48,617 nucleotides of DNA, from positions 1-48,617 of the forward strand of contig WQUA01000013.1 of assembly GCA_009786025.1 (NCBI GenBank), written 5' to 3'. The notes below the pieces were generated by a model. The model was not told the DNA's origin and did no database searches. It worked only from the letters and a program-made list of their open reading frames with translations. Made by a program: the position numbers and the translations under genes. Shown here in pieces: positions 1-13,810 of the stretch; position 1 is the first letter of the stretch, and each line of letters begins with the position of its first letter. This DNA comes from Pseudomonadota bacterium. Lineage in GTDB: Bacteria; Pseudomonadota; Gammaproteobacteria; Burkholderiales; Casimicrobiaceae.

Positions 1-102
1 AAGCTGATTTCGCCGATCGCGATGGAAGAAGGCTTGCGTTTTGCGATTCGCGAAGGTGGCCGCACCGTCGGCGCCGGCGTCGTCGCCAAGATTATTGAGT
101 AG
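1..102 (+). CDS. tuf: Elongation factor Tu, C-terminal end (partial)
   Basis: The first 33 codons read in frame 1 to a TAG stop at 100-102 and match the last residues of EF-Tu domain 3, with the typical ending of the family ([11 protein letters not shown] followed by VVAKIIE). EF-Tu delivers aminoacyl-tRNA to the ribosome as a GTP complex. Only the extreme C-terminus is inside the window, so nothing can be said about the GTPase domain. Its position just before tRNA-Trp and secE is the classic tufB arrangement of proteobacteria, which supports the identification. Confidence 0.93.
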   Translation, partial: KLISPIAMEEGLRFAIREGGRTVGAGVVAKIIE

Positions 103-131
103 TGTAGCGACTAAGCGCTAACAAAGCGGGC

Positions 132-211
132 AGCGAAGCCCGGTTCTCCGGACTTCGCTGCGCCGTCAGCAGTAATGGCAGTATTTTGAAGCGCGCCTGC
201 AAGCAGGCGCG
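132..211 (+). other. Two stem-loops between tuf and tRNA-Trp
   Basis: Two strong inverted repeats sit in the 130-bp spacer. The first pairs AGCGAAG-C-CCGG (132-143) with CCGG-A-CTTCGCT (148-159), one mismatch, loop TTCT. The second is a perfect 9-bp arm (192-200 with 203-211) around AA. Neither is followed by a run of T, so they are poor intrinsic terminators. They may stabilise the tuf mRNA end or guide processing of the tRNA precursor; that role is inference. Confidence 0.5.
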
Positions 212-232
212 TGTGGTGTTTAAAGAGAGTGT

Positions 233-308
233 AGGTCAGTAGCTCAATTGGCAGAGCGGCGGTCTCCAAAACCGCAGGTTGGGGGTTCGATTCCCTCCTG
301 ACCTGCCA
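233..308 (+). tRNA. trpT: tRNA-Trp (anticodon CCA)
   Basis: A complete 76-nt cloverleaf is visible. The acceptor arm AGGTCAG (233-239) pairs perfectly with CTGACCT (298-304), followed by G and an encoded CCA tail at 306-308. The anticodon loop CTCCAAA carries anticodon CCA for tryptophan. The T-arm has the GGTTCGATTCC pattern. Lying between tuf and secE is the conserved location for tRNA-Trp in proteobacteria. Confidence 0.97.
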
Positions 309-330
309 GCGCGTCCGGCAAGGAAACGGA

Positions 331-678
331 ATGGCAGACAGAATTAAGATCATCGTAGCAATCGCTTGTGTGGTGCTCGGTTTGTGGGGCTACTACCACT
401 TTGTCCAAATGTCGATCGGCCTGCGAGCGCTGATGATTCTGGGCGGCATCGCGGCGGGTGCCGTGGTCATGTGGTTGTCCAAACCTGGCAAGGATTTTGT
501 CGTCTTTGCGCGAGAGGCTTGGCAGGAAGGCGGTCGGGTGGCATGGCCATCGCGGCAGGAAACCATCCGGATGACGCTGATTGTTTTCGCGTTTGTGGTA
601 GTGATGTCGCTGTTTCTCTTTTTCATCGACCAGATCATCGCCTGGCTCATCAAACTAATGTTGAGCGGAGGGGCGTAA
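331..678 (+). CDS. secE: Protein translocase subunit SecE
   Basis: This 115-residue inner-membrane protein is the SecE subunit that clamps SecY in the Sec translocon. Two N-terminal hydrophobic segments (about residues 6-25 and 33-50) are followed by an amphipathic cytosolic stretch with the family signature near [17 protein letters not shown] third transmembrane helix (about 80-105) carries the essential function. This three-TM architecture is the E. coli type rather than the short one-TM form. A GGAAACGGA purine stretch precedes the ATG. The stop overlaps the nusG start by one base (TAATG), so the two are translationally coupled. Confidence 0.96.
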   Translation: MADRIKIIVAIACVVLGLWGYYHFVQMSIGLRALMILGGIAAGAVVMWLSKPGKDFVVFAREAWQEGGRVAWPSRQETIRMTLIVFAFVVVMSLFLFFIDQIIAWLIKLMLSGGA

Positions 679-1214
679 TGGGCGACAAAAGATGGTACGT
701 GGTGCACGCTTATTCCGGCTTTGAGAAGGCGGTGCAGCGGACATTGATCGAGCGCATCGCCCGCGCCGAATTGCAGGATAAATTCGGCCAGGTTCTGGTA
801 CCGGTCGAGGAAGTGGTGGAAATGCGTGGCGGTCAGAAAGCGATCAGCGAGCGCAAATTTTTCCCCGGCTATGTGTTGGTCGAAATGGAAATGACCGATG
901 AAACCTGGCATTTGGTGAAAAGTACGCCGAAGGTGACGGGCTTTGTCGGCGGCACGGCGCATAAACCTGCGCCGATTTCGCAGAAGGAAGTTGATGCCAT
1001 CATGCACCAGATGCGGGAAGGCGTTGAAAAACCGCGTCCGAAAGTGTTGTTTGAAGCGGGCGAACTGGTGCGGGTTAAGGATGGCCCGTTTGCCGACTTC
1101 AACGGCACCGTTGAAGACGTCAACTACGAAAAGAGCAAGTTGCGGGTGTCGGTCGCCATTTTCGGACGGGCGACGCCGGTCGATCTGGATTTTGCGCAGG
1201 TCGAAAAAGCGTGA
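678..1214 (+). CDS. nusG: Transcription termination/antitermination protein NusG
   Basis: This 178-residue protein (E. coli NusG has 181) is the RNA-polymerase-bound elongation factor. Through its N-terminal domain it suppresses pausing; through its C-terminal KOW domain it contacts Rho or ribosomal protein S10. The N-terminus has the expected [11 protein letters not shown] motif, the middle has [10 protein letters not shown], and the C-terminal KOW motif reads [17 protein letters not shown] chose the ATG at 678-680, which overlaps the secE TAA, because everything upstream in the longer open frame is out-of-frame secE and homology begins exactly here. The secE-nusG pair is one transcription unit. 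Confidence 0.97.
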   Translation: MGDKRWYVVHAYSGFEKAVQRTLIERIARAELQDKFGQVLVPVEEVVEMRGGQKAISERKFFPGYVLVEMEMTDETWHLVKSTPKVTGFVGGTAHKPAPISQKEVDAIMHQMREGVEKPRPKVLFEAGELVRVKDGPFADFNGTVEDVNYEKSKLRVSVAIFGRATPVDLDFAQVEKA

Positions 1215-1222
1215 CCTCTATC

Positions 1223-1246
1223 CCCTCTCCTGCTTGCAGGAGAGGG
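1223..1246. repeat. REP-like palindrome (CCCTCTCCTGC type)
   Basis: A perfect inverted repeat with 11-bp arms, CCCTCTCCTGC (1223-1233) and GCAGGAGAGGG (1236-1246), sits in the nusG-rplK spacer, followed by a degenerate purine-rich tail (GGGAGAGAGAAGG). Related palindromes occur at 12651, 29261, 32062, 43287 and inside mfd at 48481, so this is a dispersed extragenic repeat family rather than a gene-specific signal. There is no T-run, so it is not an obvious terminator. Confidence 0.7.
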
Positions 1247-1379
1247 TGCTCCAAAGGAGCGGGAGAGAGAAGGAATACTGAGCATCATCGCCGTTACAGC
1301 CCCGGCGGTGGTTGCAGGAAAGAAGGGCTGCTGATGGGGAGAGTGACAACACTCGCTTGAACCCGAAGGAGTTAGAAAC

Positions 1380-1814
1380 ATGGCGAAGAAAGTCGTCGGT
1401 TATATCAAGTTGCAAGTGCCGGCAGGCAAAGCCAATCCCAGCCCGCCGATCGGGCCGGCGCTTGGTCAGCGCGGTCTGAACATCATGGAATTCTGTAAAG
1501 CGTTTAACGCGCAGACGCAGAAAATGGAACCGGGGCTGCCGATTCCGGTGGTGATCACCGCTTTTGCGGACAAGAGCTTTACCTTCATTATGAAAACGCC
1601 GCCGGCGACTGTCCTGATCAAAAAGGCGGCGAAGGTGGACAAGGGCAGCCCGCGGCCGCACACCGACAAGGTCGGTAAATTGACACGGGCGCAAGCGGAA
1701 GAAATCGCCAAGACCAAACAACCCGACCTTACGGCTGCGGATATGGATGCCGCCGTTCGCACGATTGCGGGCAGCGCGCGCAGCATGGGCATCACGGTGG
1801 AAGGGGTGAAATAA
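1380..1814 (+). CDS. rplK: 50S ribosomal protein L11
   Basis: This 144-residue protein is L11, which binds 23S rRNA in the GTPase-associated centre and is needed for RelA activation and release-factor function. The N-terminal domain shows the family pattern [23 protein letters not shown] and [11 protein letters not shown]. The C-terminal RNA-binding domain ends with the conserved GSARSMGI motif. A purine-rich AAGGAG lies just upstream of the ATG. rplA follows after 2 bases, so rplK and rplA are coupled as in other bacteria. Confidence 0.98.
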   Translation: MAKKVVGYIKLQVPAGKANPSPPIGPALGQRGLNIMEFCKAFNAQTQKMEPGLPIPVVITAFADKSFTFIMKTPPATVLIKKAAKVDKGSPRPHTDKVGKLTRAQAEEIAKTKQPDLTAADMDAAVRTIAGSARSMGITVEGVK

Positions 1815-1816
1815 TC

Positions 1817-2551
1817 ATGAGCGAACAGAAAAAACGGACAAGCAAACTGAGCAAGCGTATGCAAGTTGTGCGCGGCAAAGTCGATCGTAGCAAAAATTAT
1901 CCGATCGACGAAGCCTTGACGCTGGCGAAAAAAAATGCAGTCGCCAAGTTTGATGAGTCGATCGACGTCGCAGTCAACCTTGGTGTCGATGCGCGCAAAT
2001 CCGACCAAAGCGTGCGCGGTTCGGTCGTGTTGCCGGCGGGTACCGGCAAGACGGTTCGCGTCGCCGTGTTTGCGCAGGGCGAAAAAGCCAAGCAGGCGGA
2101 AGAAGCGGGGGCCGATATCGTCGGCTTCGACGATTTGGCGGCGAAGGTTAAAGGCGGCTTTATGGATTTCGACGTGGTGATCGCCACGCCGGACGCGATG
2201 AAAGTGGTCGGCCAATTGGGGCAAGTGCTGGGGCCGCGCGGTTTGATGCCGAACCCGAAAGTGGGAACGGTTTCGGCGGATGTGGTGACGGCAGTCAAAA
2301 ACGCCAAGGCCGGCCAGGTGCAGTACCGCACCGACAAAGCCGGGATCATTCACTGCACGATCGGACGAGCGTCGTTTGAAGCGGAAGCGCTGAAGTCGAA
2401 CCTGCTGGCGTTGATCGAAGCGCTGAACAAGGCGAAACCGGCAAGCTCGAAGGGCGTGTACCTGCGCCGCGTCAGCGTGTCGAGCACAATGGGCGCCGGG
2501 ATTCGCGTTGACACCAGCGCCTTGCAGCAAAAGTCGGCCGCGGCAAGTTGA
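1817..2551 (+). CDS. rplA: 50S ribosomal protein L1
   Basis: This 244-residue protein is L1, the L1-stalk protein that helps move deacylated tRNA out of the ribosome and, in known bacteria, represses the rplKA mRNA. It has the expected two-domain organisation. Domain II includes [33 protein letters not shown], abbreviated here by its core [11 protein letters not shown], the strongest L1 signature. Its start lies 2 bp after the rplK stop. A 316-bp non-coding leader separates it from rplJ, implying a second transcription unit or a regulated segment. Confidence 0.98.
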   Translation: MSEQKKRTSKLSKRMQVVRGKVDRSKNYPIDEALTLAKKNAVAKFDESIDVAVNLGVDARKSDQSVRGSVVLPAGTGKTVRVAVFAQGEKAKQAEEAGADIVGFDDLAAKVKGGFMDFDVVIATPDAMKVVGQLGQVLGPRGLMPNPKVGTVSADVVTAVKNAKAGQVQYRTDKAGIIHCTIGRASFEAEALKSNLLALIEALNKAKPASSKGVYLRRVSVSSTMGAGIRVDTSALQQKSAAAS

Positions 2552-2867
2552 TGAAATAACGGGGACCCGTTAACAGCGTCAGGCAGCGGGTTTCAGCAAA
2601 GATTTGAGGGCGTAAGCGAGCGAGTAATCGCGTGCTTACAGGCCGTCAAAGACCGTAGGAGTCGTAACGACTTAAAGCGGAAGCGAGCAGAAGTCGGCAA
2701 ACTTCCGGTCCTGCGCAGATGGTGCCTTAAAGAACAGGATTTCCTGGATGTTAGGACACCGTATCGAGGCGTCAGCAGTTGGGGCGCTGTGGTAAGGGCG
2801 AGCTGTTGCTGGTTGCGCGTTGATGGTGCGACGAGCGGCAGACTCTTATTGATAGAAGAGGTGGACC
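2552..2867 (+). promoter_or_regulatory. rplA-rplJ spacer with probable L10 ribosomal-protein leader
   Basis: No gene fits in this 316-bp stretch. Its position directly upstream of rplJ-rplL is where the L10(L12)4-binding leader lies in most bacteria. That leader is an RNA bound by L10-L12 to repress translation. Complementary short segments such as GTAGGA (near 2656) against TCCTGCGC (near 2709), and GGTGCCT (near 2721) against GGACACC (near 2754), are compatible with the long-range pairings of that leader. I have not folded the RNA. The call rests on location plus these pairings; a promoter for rplJL-rpoBC probably also lies here but I cannot place it. Confidence 0.55.
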
Positions 2868-3398
2868 TTGCTTAATCTTGAGCAAAAACAAGCAGTGGTC
2901 GCGGAAGTGTCGGCGCAGGTAGAAAAAGCGCAGGCAATCATTCTGGCGGAAAACCGCGGAGTGAGCGTTGGCGATATGACCAAGCTGCGCGCCAAGGCGC
3001 GTGAATCCGGCGTGTACTTCAAAGTGGTGAAGAATACCCTGGTTCGTCGCGCGGTGGCTGATACGCCGTTTGCCGCGTTGTCCGAGAAGATGAGTGGGCC
3101 GTTGGCGTACGGGATCAGCAACGATCCGGTCGCGGCGGCCAAGGTGCTGAGCGATTTCGCCAAAGGCAACGACAAATTCGTCGTGGTCGGCGGCGCCATG
3201 CCGGGACAAGTGATGTCGATGCAGGAAGTGGTTGCATTGGCGTCATTGCCGTCGCGCGAAGAACTCATCGCCAAACTCATGGGCACGATGCAAGCGCCGG
3301 TCGCCAAGTTTGTTCGGACGCTGAACGAAGTGCCGGGCAAATTCGTGCGGACATTGGCAGCGGTGCGCGATGCCAAAGCGGACGCCCAGGCAGCGTAA
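2868..3398 (+). CDS. rplJ: 50S ribosomal protein L10
   Basis: This 176-residue protein is L10, which anchors L7/L12 dimers to the ribosome and autoregulates its operon. The N-terminal domain ([37 protein letters not shown]) matches the family, and the Ala-rich C-terminal helix binds L12. The start is a TTG at 2868: a GAGG Shine-Dalgarno at 2858-2861 is 6 bases upstream, and the protein begins exactly where L10 homology begins. A TTG start on an abundant ribosomal protein is slightly unusual and may form part of translational control. Confidence 0.96.
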   Translation: MLNLEQKQAVVAEVSAQVEKAQAIILAENRGVSVGDMTKLRAKARESGVYFKVVKNTLVRRAVADTPFAALSEKMSGPLAYGISNDPVAAAKVLSDFAKGNDKFVVVGGAMPGQVMSMQEVVALASLPSREELIAKLMGTMQAPVAKFVRTLNEVPGKFVRTLAAVRDAKADAQAA

Positions 3399-3465
3399 GC
3401 GCCAGGCGTTTACTTTTGCGACTTAAACAAATTTATTATTCAGATCAACGATTCAGGAGTTTTAT

Positions 3466-3843
<378 letters not shown>

Positions 3844-3858
3844 GCGATTTGGGAAACG

Positions 3859-3890
3859 GACAAAGCCGGTGATCGCTCACCGGCTTTGTC
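3859..3890 (+). terminator. rplL-rpoB attenuator / processing hairpin
   Basis: A perfect 14-bp stem (3859-3872 with 3877-3890) around a TCGC tetraloop lies 16 bp after the rplL stop. No T-run follows, so it should act as a partial terminator, RNase III site or 3'-end stabiliser. A similar element in other bacteria lowers rpoBC expression relative to rplJL; applying that here is inference. Confidence 0.7.
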
Positions 3891-4183
3891 GCCTTCCGGA
3901 ATCTTGAACGTAAGGTTTTGTAAGACCAAAAAAGAAAAAATAGAGCGCGAAAAAAAGCGGGTTGTGGTATCAGTCTGCTTTTTTTCGTCTTCTGAAACGA
4001 CTGGAGAAGACAGGCCTGGTCGGGCGACAAAAACAGTCGCCGTCCGCCAGCGGTTGGTAGCGGCCAACCACCAAGCCTTGGCGCGTGGAAAAATGCGATG
4101 GAAAAGCATCGTGGGAAATACCGCGCGTTCAGTCGATGACCGTCGGGTGCTTCTGATCAAGGCGCTCGTTCATCGGAGAGGTT
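3891..4183 (+). other. rplL-rpoB spacer with second inverted repeat
   Basis: This 293-bp stretch has no convincing gene. It contains a second inverted repeat, CGAAAAAAAGC (3948-3958) and GCTTTTTTTCG (3977-3987), 11-bp arms around an 18-nt loop whose right arm is a 7-T run. A small GGTTGG/CCAACC palindrome lies near 4050-4070. The 3948 repeat could be a weak intrinsic terminator or antitermination element upstream of rpoB. AGAGGTT just before 4184 serves as the rpoB ribosome-binding site. Confidence 0.45.
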
Positions 4184-7100
4184 ATGGTTAAAAAATACTC
4201 CTTCGCGGAAAAGAAACGTATTCGCAAAAGTTTTGCCAAACGCGGTACCGTTTTGACAGTTCCGTTCCTTTTGGAAACACAGCTCGATTCCTACCGGGCG
4301 TTCTTGCAGCAGGGTGTGCCTGAAGGCAAACGCAAGCAGCAAGGATTGCAACTGGCATTTGACTCGGTGTTCCCGATTGTCAGCCACACGGGGAATGCGC
4401 GGCTCGAATATGTTTCGTACTCGTTGCAGCCGCCGGCTTTCGATGTGGTCGAATGTCAGCAGCGCGGTTTGACCTTCTGCTCGGCATTGCGAGCCCGTGT
4501 CCGGCTGGTGTTGATGGATAAGGATTCGGCGACGCCCAAAATCCGGGAAGTGAAAGAGCAGGAAGTTTACATGGGCGAGATTCCGCTCATGACCGAGAAC
4601 GGCTCGTTTGTGATCAACGGCACCGAGCGCGTGATCGTGTCGCAATTGCACCGTTCACCGGGCGTGTTCTTTGAACATGATCGCGGCAAAACGCACAGTT
4701 CGGGCAAACTGTTGTTTTCGGCGCGGGTGATTCCGTATCGCGGCTCCTGGCTTGACCTTGAATTCGACCCGAAGGATATTCTGTTTTTCCGCGTCGATCG
4801 TCGTCGCAAGATGCCGGTGACGATTCTGTTGAAAGCGATCGGTTATACGGCAGAAACCATTTTGCGCGAATTCTTTGAATTCGATACGTTCTATCTGTCG
4901 GCAACAAGCTATCGGATGGCGTTGGTGGCCGATCGGCTGAAGGGCGAGTTGGCGACGTTCGATATCGTCGGCAAGAACGGTCAGGTGGTAGTAGCGAAAG
5001 ATAAGCGCGTCACCGTACGTTCGGTGCGCGAGCTGCAGGAAAGCGGCGTCGAGTCTATCGCGGTGCCGGAAGATTACGTTACCGGGCGGGTGCTGGCGAC
5101 GCATGTGATTGACCAGAGCACAGGCGAAGTATTGGCCAAGGCCAACGATGAAATCACACCGGAACTGTTGGCCAGACTGACAGCAGCGGGAATTGCCGAG
5201 ATTCAGACCTTGTTTACCAATGAGCTTGATCGCGGCGCTTACATTTCACAGACGTTGCGTACCGATGATACGCCCGATCAGTACGCGGCGCGCGTGGCGA
5301 TTTATCGGATGATGCGCCCCGGTGAACCGCCGACGGAAGAAGCGGTGGAAGCGTTGTTCAAAGGGCTGTTCTTCTCCGATGAACGCTACGATTTATCGGC
5401 AGTGGGGCGGATGAAATTCAACCGGCGAGTTGGTCGCGCCGAAGTCGGCGGCGCCACGACATTGAGTAATGAAGATATTGTGGCGGTAATCAAGATCGTC
5501 GTCGATCTGCGCAACGGTCACGGTGAAGTCGATGATATCGATCACTTGGGCAACCGCCGCGTTCGGTCAGTCGGCGAACTTGCCGAAAATCAGTTCCGCT
5601 CCGGACTGGTACGCGTCGAGCGCGCGGTGAAAGAGCGGCTCGGTCAAGCCGAGAGCGAAAATCTGATGCCGCACGATCTGATCAACGCCAAGCCGATTTC
5701 GGCAGCGATCAAAGAGTTTTTCGGCTCCTCGCAGTTGTCGCAGTTCATGGATCAAACCAACCCGCTGTCCGAAATCACACACAAGCGTCGCGTATCGGCG
5801 TTGGGGCCAGGTGGTTTGACGCGCGAGCGCGCGGGGTTTGAAGTGCGCGACGTACATCCGACGCACTACGGCCGTGTTTGTCCGATTGAAACGCCGGAAG
5901 GTCCGAATATCGGCCTGATCAATTCGCTGGCGTTGTATGCGCGAACCAACGAATACGGCTTTCTCGAAACGCCGTATCGCAAAGTAGTTAACGGCGTGGC
6001 GACGCGCGATATCGAATACTTGTCGGCGATTGAAGAAGGCCAGTATGTGATCGCGCAGGCGAGTGCCGAGATGGACGGAAAAGGGAAGCTAACCGAAGAT
6101 TTGGTCTCGTGTCGCCTCGACGGCGAGTCGATGCTGTCGCCAGCGGATAAGGTGCAATACATGGACGTGGCGCCATCGCAGATTGTTTCAGTGGCGACGG
6201 CGCTGATTCCGTTCCTTGAGCACGACGACGCCAACCGTGCGTTGATGGGCTCAAACATGCAACGTCAGGCGGTCCCCTGCTTGCGCCCGGAAAAACCACT
6301 GGTCGGCACCGGCATCGAGCGGACGGCGGCAGTGGATTCAGGAACGATGGTGAAAGCGGCGCGCGGCGGTCGTGTCGATTACGTTGACGCAACGCGAATC
6401 GTGGTGCGGGTCAACGACGATGAAACGGCGGCTGGCGATGTCGGTGTCGATATTTACAACCTCGTCAAATACAAGCGTTCCAATCAAAGCACCAACATCA
6501 ACCAGCGGCCATTGGTGCGGGTCGGCGACATGATCAACCGCGGCGACGTGATCGCTGACGGCGCCTCGACCGATAAGGGCGAGCTGGCGCTTGGGCAGAA
6601 CATGTTGGTTGCGTTCATGCCGTGGAACGGTTACAACTACGAAGATTCGATCCTGATCAATGAGAACATCGTTGCGAACGATCGCTATACGTCCATCCAC
6701 ATCGAAGAATTGACGGTGGTGGCGCGCGACACCAAACTTGGTGCCGAAGAGCTTACCCGTGACGTGCCGTCGCTCGGCGAAGCGCAGTTGGCGCGGCTCG
6801 ATGAAGCCGGTATCGTCAACATCGGCGCCGAAGTCGAAGCGGGTGACGTGCTCGTCGGCAAAGTGACGCCGAAGGGCGAAACGCAGTTGACGCCGGAAGA
6901 GAAATTATTGCGGGCGATCTTCGGCGAGAAAGCCTCCGATGTTAAAGATACCAGCCTGCGCGTGCCGTCCGGTATGGCGGGGACGGTGATTGACGTGCAG
7001 GTGTTTACTCGTGAAGGGTTGGCGCGCGATTCACGGGCGCAGCAAATCATCGATCATGAATTGAAAAACTACCGCCTCGATTTGAACGATCAATTGCGCA

Positions 7101-8266
7101 TTGTTGAAAACGATGCGTTCGCGCGGTTGGAACGGCTGCTGATCGGCAAGAAGGTCAACGGCGGCCCGAAGCGGATTGCCAAGGGGTCGGAGATTACGGC
7201 CGATTATCTGAAGGAAGTGCCGCGTCACGATTGGTTCGACATTCGTCTTGCCGATGAAACGACGGCGCAGCAGATGGAAGCAATCAAGGAATCGCTGGCG
7301 CAGATGCGTGTGCGCTTCGATGAAACTTACGAGATCAAGAAGCGCAAGCTGACGCAAGGCGATGAATTGCCGCCGGGCGTGCAGAAAATGGCGAAAGTGT
7401 ATGTCGCCGTGAAGCGTCGCTTGCAAGCCGGCGACAAAATGGCCGGCCGTCACGGCAACAAAGGCGTGGTGTCGAAAATCATTCCGACCGAAGACATGCC
7501 TTATACCGCCGACGGCACGCCGGTGGATATCGTGTTGAACCCGCTCGGGGTGCCATCGCGGATGAACATCGGCCAGATTCTGGAAGTGCATCTGGGCTGG
7601 GCAGCGAAAGAGTTGGGGCAGAAGATCGACCGGATGCTGAAAGCGCAGATAAAGGCGAAGGAAGTTCGCAAATACCTCGATGAAATTTACGGCAAACTTG
7701 GCCAGCCGGAAGACTTCAAAGGATTTTCCGATGAGGAAATTCTGGAGATGGCGAGCAATCTGCGCGGCGGCGTTCCGTTTGCGACGCCGGTGTTCGACGG
7801 CGCCAATGAGAGTGAGATCAAACATATGCTTGACATGGCAGAGTTGCCGCGCTCCGGCCAGCAGACCCTGTACGATGGGCGTACCGGCGATGCGTTTGAT
7901 CGCCCGGTCACCATCGGCTACATGCACATGCTGAAGCTGCACCATTTGGTTGATGACAAGATGCACGCGCGTTCGACCGGGCCGTACAGCCTGGTGACGC
8001 AACAGCCGTTGGGCGGTAAAGCGCAGTTCGGCGGTCAGCGTTTCGGCGAAATGGAAGTGTGGGCGCTGGAAGCTTATGGCGCTTCGCACACATTGCAGGA
8101 AATGTTGACCGTAAAATCGGACGACGTGACTGGCCGCACCAAGGTTTATGAAAGCATTGTCAAAGGCGAGCACAAGATCGAAGCAGGGATGCCCGAATCG
8201 TTCAATGTGCTGGTCAAGGAAATTCGCTCGTTGGCGATCGATGTCGATATGGAAACCAAATCCTGA
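4184..8266 (+). CDS. rpoB: DNA-directed RNA polymerase subunit beta
   Basis: This 1360-residue protein (E. coli 1342) is the beta subunit of the core polymerase. The rifampicin-pocket region reads [22 protein letters not shown] around 5730-5790 and is wild-type-like at the positions I recognise (Q, D, H, R, S residues of the cluster intact). Later landmarks include the [10 protein letters not shown] segment, [11 protein letters not shown], the [10 protein letters not shown] active-site lysines/histidine, and the C-terminal [23 protein letters not shown] block that contacts beta-prime. No frameshift is seen. It is followed by rpoC after 100 bp, as in all proteobacteria. Confidence 0.99.
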   Translation: MVKKYSFAEKKRIRKSFAKRGTVLTVPFLLETQLDSYRAFLQQGVPEGKRKQQGLQLAFDSVFPIVSHTGNARLEYVSYSLQPPAFDVVECQQRGLTFCSALRARVRLVLMDKDSATPKIREVKEQEVYMGEIPLMTENGSFVINGTERVIVSQLHRSPGVFFEHDRGKTHSSGKLLFSARVIPYRGSWLDLEFDPKDILFFRVDRRRKMPVTILLKAIGYTAETILREFFEFDTFYLSATSYRMALVADRLKGELATFDIVGKNGQVVVAKDKRVTVRSVRELQESGVESIAVPEDYVTGRVLATHVIDQSTGEVLAKANDEITPELLARLTAAGIAEIQTLFTNELDRGAYISQTLRTDDTPDQYAARVAIYRMMRPGEPPTEEAVEALFKGLFFSDERYDLSAVGRMKFNRRVGRAEVGGATTLSNEDIVAVIKIVVDLRNGHGEVDDIDHLGNRRVRSVGELAENQFRSGLVRVERAVKERLGQAESENLMPHDLINAKPISAAIKEFFGSSQLSQFMDQTNPLSEITHKRRVSALGPGGLTRERAGFEVRDVHPTHYGRVCPIETPEGPNIGLINSLALYARTNEYGFLETPYRKVVNGVATRDIEYLSAIEEGQYVIAQASAEMDGKGKLTEDLVSCRLDGESMLSPADKVQYMDVAPSQIVSVATALIPFLEHDDANRALMGSNMQRQAVPCLRPEKPLVGTGIERTAAVDSGTMVKAARGGRVDYVDATRIVVRVNDDETAAGDVGVDIYNLVKYKRSNQSTNINQRPLVRVGDMINRGDVIADGASTDKGELALGQNMLVAFMPWNGYNYEDSILINENIVANDRYTSIHIEELTVVARDTKLGAEELTRDVPSLGEAQLARLDEAGIVNIGAEVEAGDVLVGKVTPKGETQLTPEEKLLRAIFGEKASDVKDTSLRVPSGMAGTVIDVQVFTREGLARDSRAQQIIDHELKNYRLDLNDQLRIVENDAFARLERLLIGKKVNGGPKRIAKGSEITADYLKEVPRHDWFDIRLADETTAQQMEAIKESLAQMRVRFDETYEIKKRKLTQGDELPPGVQKMAKVYVAVKRRLQAGDKMAGRHGNKGVVSKIIPTEDMPYTADGTPVDIVLNPLGVPSRMNIGQILEVHLGWAAKELGQKIDRMLKAQIKAKEVRKYLDEIYGKLGQPEDFKGFSDEEILEMASNLRGGVPFATPVFDGANESEIKHMLDMAELPRSGQQTLYDGRTGDAFDRPVTIGYMHMLKLHHLVDDKMHARSTGPYSLVTQQPLGGKAQFGGQRFGEMEVWALEAYGASHTLQEMLTVKSDDVTGRTKVYESIVKGEHKIEAGMPESFNVLVKEIRSLAIDVDMETKS

Positions 8267-8366
8267 GACCGGACGACGAGCACGGAAATCCAACACGATA
8301 TATTGCTATGACAGCGTTCATAAGTGACAACAACCACCTGAACGCCACAACAGAAACGGAGTACGC

Positions 8367-12569
<4,203 letters not shown>

Positions 12570-12650
12570 TATTAGAAGTCAGAAGCTAGGCGTAGGGCGA
12601 ATAAGCGAAGCGCCATCGCCAACCCCCCCTCGCGGGAGAGAAAAAGAAAC

Positions 12651-12676
12651 ACCCTCCCCCGCATGCGGGGGAGGGT
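12651..12676. repeat. REP-like palindrome (ACCCTCCCCCGC type)
   Basis: A perfect inverted repeat with 12-bp arms, ACCCTCCCCCGC (12651-12662) and GCGGGGGAGGGT (12665-12676), lies between rpoC and its terminator. It is preceded by a related degenerate stretch (CCCCCCTCGCGGGAGAG near 12625). It belongs to the same dispersed family as the palindrome at 1223. Such elements are typically extragenic and can stall exonucleases or recruit gyrase; function here is unknown. Confidence 0.7.
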
Positions 12677-12740
12677 GGGATGAGAGGACACTGGCGTAGT
12701 CCGGGAAAGCGAAGCATTATTCGGAAGCGACTTCCTATGT

Positions 12741-12771
12741 AAAAGGGCGGGGTTCAACCCCGCCCTTTTTT
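12741..12771. terminator. Bidirectional terminator, rpoC / TorF-like porin
   Basis: GGGCGGGG (12745-12752), loop TTCAA, CCCCGCCC (12758-12765), flanked by AAAA on the left and TTTTTT on the right. It is a textbook intrinsic terminator on both strands. It ends the plus-strand rpoBC transcript and also lies about 109 bp beyond the stop of the minus-strand porin gene. Confidence 0.93.
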
Positions 12772-12879
12772 CGAATCCTCGTGCGAGCCTTCCCCCGGCC
12801 ATCCTTCTCTGCACGAAGTCGCAGGCTTAAAGTTCTTTCTGAAAGAAAGCGCCTGTCGAGTGGGGACTGTCTCTGTGGG

Positions 12880-13686
12880 TCAAAATGTTCGCATGACGTG
12901 AACAAGCCACTTGTTGGCGCCGGTGTCTTTGCATCGGTTACTGCCGTCACACACAGTGTATAACGGTGTGTCAGCGTTTGTGGTGATCCAGGCAACCCCT
13001 GCTTGCCAGCCGCCTTCAAAGTCTTTGGTAACGCCGAATTTCCAATCGGTATAGTCGTATTCACCATAGTGTTGTATATGCTGGCGGCCAACGTGAATCA
13101 AGCCTTTCCAACTCGGCAAGAATTCATGGCTGAGGTTGCCTTCGATGTAATACGAACCATGGGAGTTTCCCCGACCCATACCCATCGACTTATCGTTGAA
13201 GCCGAAATAGTCTGTCACCGTGTGAGAGTACTTCACGTTCAGGAATTTCCAGGTCAAGGCCGCGCCGAGCTCCAACGTGGTGTATTTTTCGCCCGTCCCG
13301 TTGATTTGCCCGTTGGGGAAAGTGAACAGAAGAAGGCTCAGATCATAAGTAAAATCGCCTACCGTATTCGTATAGCCGCCATAGACATCAATCTCTCCTG
13401 CGGCATTGTTCAACGCGGCATCGCTGACGCTGGTGCCCCATGTTCCCAGATACAGTCCGCTTTGATGAGAAAAGTCGAGCCCTCCCTGCACCGCAGGCTT
13501 GCCCTGCGTGTAGGAAATTCCACGGAACACGTACTGCGAAAACAGTCCGACATTGGCGCTGAGGGTATAGGCGGGGGTGGGCGTTTCTTCTGGGGGCGTC
13601 GATGTTTCTTCGGCATGGACGACGCTCGTCGCCGCCAGTAACGCGGCGAACACAGCGCACCAAGGTGTGTACTTAATTATTTTCAT
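12880..13686 (-). CDS. TorF-family putative outer-membrane porin
   Basis: This 268-residue protein has a signal peptide (MKIIKYTPWCAVFAALLAATS, cleavage likely after VVHA). A Pro/Thr/Glu linker precedes a beta-rich body that begins with NVGLFSQYVFRGISYTQ, the hallmark of the TorF/Gcw_chp family of small outer-membrane channels. The body continues with alternating aromatic strands to a C-terminal Phe, as expected for Bam-assembled barrels. An AGGAG site precedes the ATG. It lies downstream of, and on the same strand as, the CcmF-like gene, 124 bp away. It could therefore be a late operon member or have its own promoter. A substrate cannot be inferred; a role in letting amines into the periplasm is speculation from position. 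Confidence 0.8.
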   Translation of the reverse strand: MKIIKYTPWCAVFAALLAATSVVHAEETSTPPEETPTPAYTLSANVGLFSQYVFRGISYTQGKPAVQGGLDFSHQSGLYLGTWGTSVSDAALNNAAGEIDVYGGYTNTVGDFTYDLSLLLFTFPNGQINGTGEKYTTLELGAALTWKFLNVKYSHTVTDYFGFNDKSMGMGRGNSHGSYYIEGNLSHEFLPSWKGLIHVGRQHIQHYGEYDYTDWKFGVTKDFEGGWQAGVAWITTNADTPLYTVCDGSNRCKDTGANKWLVHVMRTF

Positions 13687-13810
13687 TGCTCTGACTCCTC
13701 TTTATTTGATAGTGGGAAAAAATTTGGGTTATTTGCTCGGTAATTAATGACCGCTCAGAAATTGTCGGTTCAATAAAACACAACCTCTTCATGTAATAAC
13801 ATTCGCTTCA

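Noticed and set aside
1466-2530. 354-codon minus-strand open frame opposite rplK-rplA
   Set aside because: Spans two well-identified ribosomal genes on the other strand; no recognisable features.
7031-8296. 421-codon minus-strand open frame opposite rpoB
   Set aside because: Antisense shadow of a highly conserved gene; His/Arg/Phe-rich with no family similarity.
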